In this document: in pieces, positions 37,534 through 43,650 of the stretch
How the letters are laid out: every line of letters begins with the position of its first letter
Position numbering within the stretch: the stretch's first letter is position 1
NCBI RefSeq assembly: GCF_000522505.1
Contig: NZ_AZMV01000003.1
Span: forward strand, 1 to 43,650
Direction: 5' to 3'
DNA length: 43,650 bases
Origin: Bifidobacterium moukalabense DSM 27321
Lineage (GTDB): Bacteria > Actinomycetota > Actinomycetes > Actinomycetales > Bifidobacteriaceae
Notes under the pieces: generated by a model
Told to the model about the DNA's origin: nothing
Database searches by the model: none
Seen by the model: only the letters and a program-made list of their open reading frames with translations
Program-made: the position numbers and the translations under genes

Positions 37534-38034
37534 TCACACCTCCCCGTTTTCGTCTGGGCCGAGCGGTAGCAGATCATTCAAGAGGAAGGCGAACAGGCGC
37601 AAGGGAATCCACACGAGCTGTGGGCCTTTGACGTTGAGTGGTTCTGCCATCATCTGCACGACCTCCGGCACTGGCGACGTGGCGAATGGCGCAGTGAACC
37701 GGTCGAGCATGCTTCGGGTCATTATCACCATTTGGCCGTCCATGTGTTCCAGTCCGAGGCCCTTGCGATGCTGAATCAGGACACCGTATTCGGTATCGAG
37801 GTGGCTCATTTCATCCGTGAGTTCGGAATAGTGTGCCGCATAATCCGGCTTCTTCGTATCCTTGCATTCCACGCACACCTTATGTCCCCAGAAGAGCACG
37901 CCGGTGATGTCACCGGTGTCGTTGGTGCCGTGCAATGCCATGCGGTCGATGCGTTCGTCCTGCACCGCCCAGCGCAGGTATCGGACGGTTGCGGTCTCGA
38001 ATTTCGTGCCCTTCTGTTTCGGCGGGTTGCTCAT
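37534..38034 (-). CDS. PD-(D/E)XK nuclease (Holliday-junction-resolvase-like)
   Basis: The product has 166 residues. A motif of Glu in GTKFETATVRYL, Asp in NDTGDITGV and VECKD gives the PD-(D/E)XK core. Its position next to SSB and Bet suggests a role in recombination-dependent DNA processing. TAATG coupling with the ssb stop. The restriction-endonuclease-like fold is clear; the exact substrate is inferred. Confidence 0.8.
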   Translation of the reverse strand: MSNPPKQKGTKFETATVRYLRWAVQDERIDRMALHGTNDTGDITGVLFWGHKVCVECKDTKKPDYAAHYSELTDEMSHLDTEYGVLIQHRKGLGLEHMDGQMVIMTRSMLDRFTAPFATSPVPEVVQMMAEPLNVKGPQLVWIPLRLFAFLLNDLLPLGPDENGEV

Positions 38035-38513
38035 TAGAATTCGTCCTCTCCGCTTGGTGCGCCCCACGGGTCGGCTGGCGCACCCCAACCACCCGCTACC
38101 GGCTGTTGAGCCGGAGCCTGAGCCATGTTCTGGCCGCCGCCGTTCGCATGCTGGATTCTCGCCACTTGAGCCGTCGCATATTTCAGCGATGGGCCGATTT
38201 CATCCACCTGCAACTCCACGACAGTACGATTCGTGCCGTCCTTGGCCTGATAGGTGCGCTGTTGCAAACGACCCTGCGCGATCACCCGCATGCCCTTATG
38301 CAAAGATTGTGCGCAATGCGCGGCCAAGTCCCGCCATGCCGTGCAACGCATGAACAGGGCATCACCGTCCTCCCACTGGTTAGACTGGCGGTTGAACGTG
38401 CGGGGCGTGGCGGCGATACTGAAATTGCATACCGTGCCGCCATTGCTTGTGGTTCGCATTTCCGGTTCGCCGGTCAGATTGCCGATGATCGTGAGAATGG
38501 TCTCGCCTGCCAT
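38034..38513 (-). CDS. ssb: Single-stranded DNA-binding protein
   Basis: The product has 159 residues. An OB-fold domain covers 1-110 (TILTIIGNLTGEPEMRTTSNGGTV; ALFMRCTAWRDLAAH; KGMRVIAQGRLQQRTY). A Gly/Gln/Pro-rich linker ends in GEDEF, an acidic tip that normally contacts partner proteins. The second of two ATGs is used because GGAGG is better spaced. It coats ssDNA during replication and recombination. Confidence 0.93.
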   Translation of the reverse strand: MAGETILTIIGNLTGEPEMRTTSNGGTVCNFSIAATPRTFNRQSNQWEDGDALFMRCTAWRDLAAHCAQSLHKGMRVIAQGRLQQRTYQAKDGTNRTVVELQVDEIGPSLKYATAQVARIQHANGGGQNMAQAPAQQPVAGGWGAPADPWGAPSGEDEF

Positions 38514-39427
38514 CATGCCTCCTTCTTTTCGTCAGCCGCTTCTTCCGGCTGATGTTGCTTGCGATATTCCTCGATTGCCTGCAAGGTGCGCTGTTTGAGC
38601 ACGTCCTTGCTGGCAGTCAGATTCTTGGCATCGATACGGCTGAGCTGTGTAGCCGACGTGATGCCGGACAATCCGGTATGAGCATGGAATACAAATTGCG
38701 CCATGTCCGGAGAATCCACACCGCACTCGTGCAGCAGACCGTTGATCGCGTCGGCTTGCGCCTTGGATGCCATCTGCTGTGTCGGCTGAGCCGGTGGCTC
38801 TTCCACGACGGTTGCCGGTACCGTCTGCATGTTGTCGGCCTGACTCATTTCGTCCGACGTGTACAAGCCGCTCAACTCCATCGGAAAAGCTTTGCGCAAT
38901 GCCAATGCTTCAGCGCACTTGCCGAGCATCAATGCCGGTTTGGACGCCCACATAGTGTTCGGCACCTGCTTGCCCGTCGTCTTGTCAAGACGAGTGCCGA
39001 CATATTCACGATAGAGGGCGACGGCTGAGAATTGGCCTTCGCCGCGTACGATCGTCGCCTTCGCGGCCACCGGTGGCGTATCCCAAATCCAAGCATCATG
39101 CCAACCGCCTTTAGGATCGCACCAGAGAATGTCCGGCGCGGAATAGCGTTCGTGGCTGGCATCGGCGGCACGGCGGGCGATCAGACGGAAACCGTCGATA
39201 CCGACCTGAATGGTCTGCTTGGTCACCCATTGGCCGTTGACCTTGGTGCGCCGGCCAATCATGTAGATCTGCTTCGAGAACGGGTCGAGGCCGGTGCGTT
39301 GCGCCTGATTGAGGAACAGCATCAGGTCGCCCTGACCTGCGTTTTCCACGCCGAGCGCCTGCAATGCGGCCATCTGCTGTTCGGTGAAATTGTTCTGGTC
39401 TTTGGTGAGTACGAGATCACTGCTCAT
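38513..39427 (-). CDS. bet: Bet/RecT-type single-strand annealing recombinase
   Basis: The product has 304 residues. The Bet family pattern is clear: ENAGQGDLMLFLNQAQRTGLDPFSKQIY, QVGIDGFRLIARRA, DPKGGWHDAWIWD, MLGKCAEALALRKAFP. A poorly conserved C-terminal tail (200-304) follows. It anneals complementary ssDNA with SSB. No clear RecE/Exo partner is seen; the PD-(D/E)XK protein or the gene at 39417 may serve. Confidence 0.92.
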   Translation of the reverse strand: MSSDLVLTKDQNNFTEQQMAALQALGVENAGQGDLMLFLNQAQRTGLDPFSKQIYMIGRRTKVNGQWVTKQTIQVGIDGFRLIARRAADASHERYSAPDILWCDPKGGWHDAWIWDTPPVAAKATIVRGEGQFSAVALYREYVGTRLDKTTGKQVPNTMWASKPALMLGKCAEALALRKAFPMELSGLYTSDEMSQADNMQTVPATVVEEPPAQPTQQMASKAQADAINGLLHECGVDSPDMAQFVFHAHTGLSGITSATQLSRIDAKNLTASKDVLKQRTLQAIEEYRKQHQPEEAADEKKEA

Positions 39428-39935
39428 TAGTGTTGTTTCCTTTCAAGAGATTGAGTGTGTTGGCGATTTGGCTGGCTTGGAATGCCTTGTTGACGAATCC
39501 GCGCGGCAGGCGCAGGGTCACGGTTTGCGGTCGGCCCGGCTTATATTCGACTCCGGGCGGCAGTTCGCCACCGTGGGCGCGGATCAGGTTTTCAAGGAAC
39601 TCGTCGGTCATGGCTTCTGGCTTCGGATAATTGCGTTGCTCCCACGAGTTCCGCCCTCCGGCCAATGGTTCCTTCATGTCGTGCAGGCAGTCCGCATAGG
39701 CCAGCGGATCTTTGACCGTGTAGCCGCCGTTGCCGCCTTTGGTGAGGGTGATACTGCCGGCATCCATGCCGGCGAACGTGCAGTCCTCCACGTCGCCGCC
39801 GTCATGGTCTTCCGCCCACGCGGCTTTCGCGGCCTTGAGCAGGGCGCTGTTGCGCTTGTCGATGATCGTGCTGGCGATGATGATGGCTCGCAGTTCGTCC
39901 GGCCTCGTGTTGCTGAAATCGAATTCTTCACTCAT
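39417..39935 (-). CDS. Hypothetical protein upstream of bet
   Basis: The product has 172 residues, acidic, with a central DHDGGDVEDCTFAGMDAGSIT and C-terminal VTLRLPRGFVNKAFQASQ. Coupled to bet by an 11-base overlap. Position suggests a recombination partner, but no nuclease motif can be assigned. Confidence 0.72.
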   Translation of the reverse strand: MSEEFDFSNTRPDELRAIIIASTIIDKRNSALLKAAKAAWAEDHDGGDVEDCTFAGMDAGSITLTKGGNGGYTVKDPLAYADCLHDMKEPLAGGRNSWEQRNYPKPEAMTDEFLENLIRAHGGELPPGVEYKPGRPQTVTLRLPRGFVNKAFQASQIANTLNLLKGNNTNEQ

Positions 39936-40749
39936 GGTCGATGGCTCCTTCCTTGAGTGCCTTGAGTAGTGCGGCCATGCTTCGGCGGGTTTTCAGGATG
40001 TCGTTGAGGAAGTCGTGTTCGGCGAAGACGAAGCAATCGTCATTCTTGATTGCCTCATAAGAGGCGCGGCGAATGCGGATGGTTTCGTTGGCGAAGTCGT
40101 CAAGGATGGTGAGGTACCGTTCGAGCTGACGGATCGGATCGCCGTAGTCCTTGTAGTCTTCGCCAGCATTGACTTCGCACCTTTTCTCGTGGCTGACGTA
40201 GGCTTTGAGCCTGTCAAGCTCGCTGGACGTGGACTGCTCGGCGAACTTCTCGTTGGCCTTGTCGTTTTCGGTGCTGGTTGGTTTCTTGTCGGTCATGGTG
40301 GTTTCCTTTCCTGTGGTTTTCATGCCGCCCGGTTTGCGGGCTGCGGGGAGCTTGTTTTCTTTGCGGAGCTTTTCCAGATGGCGGGTTAGGGTGCCGTTGC
40401 TGATGTGCAATGCGGCCTTGGCTTCGCGTACTGTCGGCTGACGGCCGTTCAGGCCCATGAATTGCAGCCAATAGTCGAGAATGCGTCGGCGCGCCTGCCA
40501 GTCCGAGACGGCTTTGGCCTGCTCCGGCGTGAGCCGGTTCGGTGTGAGTTTCGACCATGCTTCGCAGGTCTTGTCGCTCGGATGCATGATGTCTCTCACT
40601 GGCTTCTCCTTCCTTGGCTCGGCAGGCGGTTCGGCTGGTGGTTTGCCGTCGAGCCGTGGCATTGGGTCTCGTGGACTGTGCGCACGGAGCTTGGCGATGT
40701 CAGCCGCGAAATCCGTCCAATCGGTCTCTTCTGGCTCTTTGTCGCTCAC
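39928..40749 (-). CDS. wHTH protein fused to a second domain, with internal start
   Basis: The product has 273 residues from GTG 40749. Residues 60-150 contain a winged helix (RRRILDYWLQFMGLNGRQPTVREAKAALHISNGTLTRHLEKLRKE). From residue 152 a second module begins at ATG 40296 (MTDKKPTSTENDKANEK, 122 residues), with a strong AAGGAAA upstream. The second module may also be made alone, or two genes could have been joined by an indel. Confidence 0.72.
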   Translation of the reverse strand: MSDKEPEETDWTDFAADIAKLRAHSPRDPMPRLDGKPPAEPPAEPRKEKPVRDIMHPSDKTCEAWSKLTPNRLTPEQAKAVSDWQARRRILDYWLQFMGLNGRQPTVREAKAALHISNGTLTRHLEKLRKENKLPAARKPGGMKTTGKETTMTDKKPTSTENDKANEKFAEQSTSSELDRLKAYVSHEKRCEVNAGEDYKDYGDPIRQLERYLTILDDFANETIRIRRASYEAIKNDDCFVFAEHDFLNDILKTRRSMAALLKALKEGAIDHE

Positions 40750-40931
40750 TGTGTTTCACCTCGCATTCTCTGTATTTCCTTCTCATGGTCTGTGATCAGC
40801 TGTTCCACGTCGATGCCTTGCTCGCTTAGGGTGGGCGGCTCGTGATGGCTGACCCGGGAACCCTTCAGCTTGGCTTGGCTTCGGAGTCGGGCGCCGGGAA
40901 TGAAGCTTGTGGTTGGCAGGTGGGTTTTCAT
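40746..40931 (-). CDS. Small hypothetical basic protein
   Basis: The product has 61 residues, MKTHLPTTSFIPGARLRSQAKLKGSR, with a basic N terminus and an acidic helix. ATGA overlap with the preceding gene; GTGA overlap with the next. No family recognised. Confidence 0.65.
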   Translation of the reverse strand: MKTHLPTTSFIPGARLRSQAKLKGSRVSHHEPPTLSEQGIDVEQLITDHEKEIQRMRGETQ

Positions 40932-41146
40932 CTCGTCTCCGTCCTTGTGAGGATGCTTCCGTAGGTTTCCAAGTCGTGTAGCCGGTATCGCACTGGCCGC
41001 CTATCCTGCCTGCCCTGCGGTGGCGGATTGCCGAGCTTCGTGTACTTCGGCCCGCCGCCACGACTCCGCCAATTCGCAAGGGTTCGAGGACTCACACCAA
41101 GAAACTTCGCGGCCTGAAGCGGAGTCAGCAGGCGCTCAGGCATCAT
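40928..41146 (-). CDS. Excisionase-like HTH_17 DNA-binding protein
   Basis: The product has 72 residues. MPERLLTPLQAAKFLGVSPRTLANWRSRGGGPKYTKLG is a MerR/AlpA-type helix-turn-helix with wing. This type includes phage excisionases. Its expression from the early operon, away from int but induced after derepression, would suit an Xis. That role is inferred; a transcription regulator is equally possible. Confidence 0.78.
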   Translation of the reverse strand: MMPERLLTPLQAAKFLGVSPRTLANWRSRGGGPKYTKLGNPPPQGRQDRRPVRYRLHDLETYGSILTRTETR

Positions 41147-41942
41147 GGTTCAGGCCATAACGGTTGATGAAATACCGTTGGCCCTTGCCTGTGACTTTCG
41201 GCGTGCGGCTGATCGTCACGTGGCCGTCCGAATGCGTTACCGCCGTCTCCTTGATACGGAACAGGCCCAGTTCCATAGCCTTCTGCGTCGGCACGTTCGT
41301 GTTCGCGCCGGACTTGCCAAGGAAACCGTCATCACGGAGCAGTCTGAAAAGACGGTTCTGGCCGATGTCCAAACCGTTCTGGCGGAGCATCTTCGCCAGT
41401 TCGCCTACCAGGCACGTGCCGTCCGAAGCGGCAACCGCGTCCGCAAACAAGGCCTTCGGCTCCAATTCCCTGATGCGATCGGACTGTGCTTGAATCTGCT
41501 CATTCTTCCGCTCGATGGTCTTCTGCGCCACAAGCACGGCCCGAGCCATGATGTCCGCATCGCTATCGGAATCGGAAACGCGGATTGCACCACCTTCGTT
41601 GAAATACCTGTCGAGTGCTTCGGCGGCTTCCTGCTGGTAGACGATCACGTTACGGCGGGCCTGTTCGTCCTTAAGGCGGCTCGTGTCGATGGTCGCAAGC
41701 CACATCGTCAACGTTTTCCGATTGATAGCCGTCATATCACGGATTTTTCCATCCGCGCCAACTGTGTGTAATTCACCCACAGTTGCCCAAGGCTGTCGTT
41801 TCATCTTTTGCAACTGTCCGCTGAAATCAATCCCCATGCTGTTGCAAATCGGACGGAGGGCGACGAATACGTCTCCGTCTTCGGACTGGTGGGCGATTAA
41901 CATATCGTTGTGGAATGGAATTTCAACAATATCGTTGCTCAT
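41136..41942 (-). CDS. Antirepressor (Ant) with KilA-C domain
   Basis: The product has 268 residues. A P22_AR_N-type domain (1-120: IVEIPFHNDMLIAHQSEDGDV, VALRPICNSMGIDFSGQLQKMKRQPW, TRLKDEQARRNVIVYQQEAAEALDRYF) is followed by a coiled coil and a KilA-C/ANT domain (170-265: LVGELAKMLRQNGLDIGQNRLFRLLRDDGFLGK). It is expected to bind and inactivate phage repressors. The start at 41942 is behind GGAGG and overlaps the upstream stop. Confidence 0.9.
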   Translation of the reverse strand: MSNDIVEIPFHNDMLIAHQSEDGDVFVALRPICNSMGIDFSGQLQKMKRQPWATVGELHTVGADGKIRDMTAINRKTLTMWLATIDTSRLKDEQARRNVIVYQQEAAEALDRYFNEGGAIRVSDSDSDADIMARAVLVAQKTIERKNEQIQAQSDRIRELEPKALFADAVAASDGTCLVGELAKMLRQNGLDIGQNRLFRLLRDDGFLGKSGANTNVPTQKAMELGLFRIKETAVTHSDGHVTISRTPKVTGKGQRYFINRYGLNHDA

Positions 41943-42229
41943 TTGGTTGCCTCCGCGTAAAGAATCTCGATCATGCTGGTGGTGTTGTATTTGGCTTGAA
42001 GTTCCTTGATTCCTCTGCGCATGTCTCTCAACATGTCTTCTGGAATGTGGAATGTGTTTCCCTCTTCCAGCATTCCCTTGGCTACGGCGAGCCGAAGCCT
42101 TACGACAGGCACTTTTGAAATCAGGCTGAGGGCCTTCGTGCTGAGGGTCTGCTCGCCGTTGATTTCCCGCACGTATCCGTGCACTTGAAGCCATTCAAGC
42201 TTCCAAGCGATGCTGAGAACGTTGTTCAT
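41939..42229 (-). CDS. Hypothetical protein upstream of the antirepressor
   Basis: The product has 96 residues, MNNVLSIAWKLEWLQVHGYV, helical with a C-terminal HIPEDMLRDMRRGIKELQ. AAAAGGAAAC precedes the ATG. Coupled by ATGA to both neighbours. Function unknown. Confidence 0.7.
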   Translation of the reverse strand: MNNVLSIAWKLEWLQVHGYVREINGEQTLSTKALSLISKVPVVRLRLAVAKGMLEEGNTFHIPEDMLRDMRRGIKELQAKYNTTSMIEILYAEATK

Positions 42230-43579
42230 GTTGTTTCCTTTTCTACGATTTGGATGCCTTCGCCTATCCACCTCATGACCGGCACTGCCATCGAATTGCC
42301 CAAAGCCTTATATCGTGGGCTGTCCGGCGCATGCTTCTTGCCTTTCCAAGGAATATCCGTCCACCCGTCAGGGAATCCCTGAAGCCGTTCGCATTCCAAC
42401 GGTGTCAAACGACGTACCGTCAAACCGTCCATATCCCCATCTCCTTCCTTGTATAATTGCTGATCCGAATGCGTGCTGAGGGTTGCGGAAAGTTCATCCT
42501 GCACAAGCAGTCCCTTACCCCCCTGATTTGCCGCCGCGAATCTTAAAAGTGAAAGCCACCAGCTTCTCCTATCAGTCAGTTACCTGCGCAGGATAGATGA
42601 ATGGCGCATCCTGTCCCGCGTGAGCCATCAATGTCGGCGAAAGGTCGAATCCTTGTGCGGCATTTGCCTGGGTGTCCGCACGGCAGATCATTTTGAGCGG
42701 CATCGACTCTCTCTCGATTTCATCAACCTGATGGATCAGCGGAACGTTGTTGCCACCAGTCCCCATGTGAGAGGTGAGCGTATTCGACACGTCCGAATGG
42801 TCACTGACCTTGAACCGTCCATCCTGTTGATGGAAATCCAACATCACGCTTTTGTGGATTGCAGGATTATGTTCGGTTTTCAATGTCGGGGCGACATCAC
42901 CATATGCGATGCTTCCGGCCTTTGATCCCGCATTCCAGGAGAATGACTTAACACGCTGATCTGCGTTTCCAGTGCATTCAGCAGTTCCTTCGGTAAGGCT
43001 TTTCCTCTTCTCTCGGCTCGACGAATGATCCCAGCACAGGCTTTCGCGCTCAAAAAGTACCGGCGCGGCACGTCGCCAGTCTCGAGTATTGACGACAAGG
43101 AACACACGTTCGCGCCTTTGGGCCACACCGTAGAATTGAGCGTCCAACACTCTCCAAGCCGCCCCCCCCATCAGGCCAGAGTTCGGCCACGGCTTCAAGG
43201 AGCGACTGGAAGGCCCTTCCGTGTTCAGCCGACAATACTCCGGGTACGTTTTCCCATACGATCCATTCCGGATCAATTTCTGCGCAAGCTCGGAGATATT
43301 CGAGCATGAGCTGGCCGCGCGGGTCAGCCAGAGCCTTCCTGAGTCCGGCAACGCTGAATGCCTGGCAGGGCTTCCTCCAACAACGACATCTGCTGCATGA
43401 TGATATTTGCTCCAATCCACTTTGGTCATATCCCCCAAGTCGGGAACATTGGGATAATGGTGTTTCAGGACGGCTTTGGGGAATGGTTCGATTTCCGCGT
43501 AGGCTACCGGCTCCCAGCCGAGCGGCTCCCATGCGACCGTTGCCGCTTCGATGCCGCTGAACAGGCTGATGTAGCGCAT
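42226..43579 (-). pseudogene. C5 cytosine DNA methyltransferase, broken frame (full-length right copy)
   Basis: It starts at ATG 43579 behind AAGGAAG: MRYISLFSGIEAATVAW (SAM-binding motif I), then ENVPG motif IV and AQFYGVAQRRERVF. The C-terminal motifs are RRLTPLECERLQGFPDGW and RYKALGNSMAVPVM, ending at 42226. The frame is broken by loss of one base at 43368-43370 (the SPCQ Cys is lost; intact in the left copy) and by an extra C at 43162-43169. A TGA-TAG pair at 42569-42574 and a run of six C at 42518-42523 also break it. It would methylate phage DNA against restriction if functional. Confidence 0.88.
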
Positions 43580-43650
43580 GGTCTCTTCCTTTCGACGTTG
43601 TTGGCGTTCGCGCAGATCGGCTCACTGCGGCGGAGCTGTCGTTTCCGCTA
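42750..43650. repeat. Right copy of terminal duplication
   Basis: Same as 1-904 with three single-base differences. Joining 42749 to 1 closes the circle and brings the early operon into one unit. Confidence 0.95.

Overview
The window is one complete genome of a temperate siphovirus-type phage, very probably of Bifidobacterium or a close actinobacterial relative. This rests on the high G+C, the integrase type and several small proteins of bifidobacterial style; the host is an inference. The first 904 bases and the last 901 bases are the same sequence apart from three single-base indels, so the molecule is a circle of about 42.75 kb with its ends read twice. The attP site is intact, so this is the excised or packaged form and not an integrated prophage.

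Layout. A divergent regulatory switch lies at about 2024-2113. To the right on the plus strand are an Xre repressor, an ImmA-like metalloprotease and two surface proteins (2113-4331). An AT-rich control region, a gene of unknown role, attP and the minus-strand tyrosine integrase follow (4380-6473). Next come three small plus-strand genes driven by a duplicated 65-bp promoter/operator cassette (6582-7680). From the other side of the switch, the minus strand carries the early operon. It runs from a Cro-like protein leftward past a tRNA-Leu and across the contig join to 33176, with a C5 DNA methyltransferase, antirepressor, HTH proteins, Bet recombinase, SSB, PD-(D/E)XK nuclease, DUF3310 protein, replication initiator and many small proteins. 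A strong promoter at 33165-33192, overlapped by an 18-bp palindrome, opens the late operon. Its order is a structured leader with a tRNA-like element, HNH, terminase small and large subunits, portal, fused protease-capsid, connectors, tail tube, frameshifted tail chaperone, tape measure, baseplate and fibres, holin and amidase, ending in a terminator at 9081.

How it works together. The repressor and Cro-like protein appear to be translated from leaderless mRNAs whose promoters are covered by GTACCG-type operators. ImmA and an Ant-type antirepressor give two possible induction routes. Late expression seems to be tuned by several intrinsic hairpins: inside the protease-capsid gene, after the major tail gene, before the holin and after the amidase.

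Quality. Several genes are broken at short homopolymers, and the two end copies differ only by single-base indels. Many of these frameshifts may be sequencing errors; each is noted so that it can be checked.
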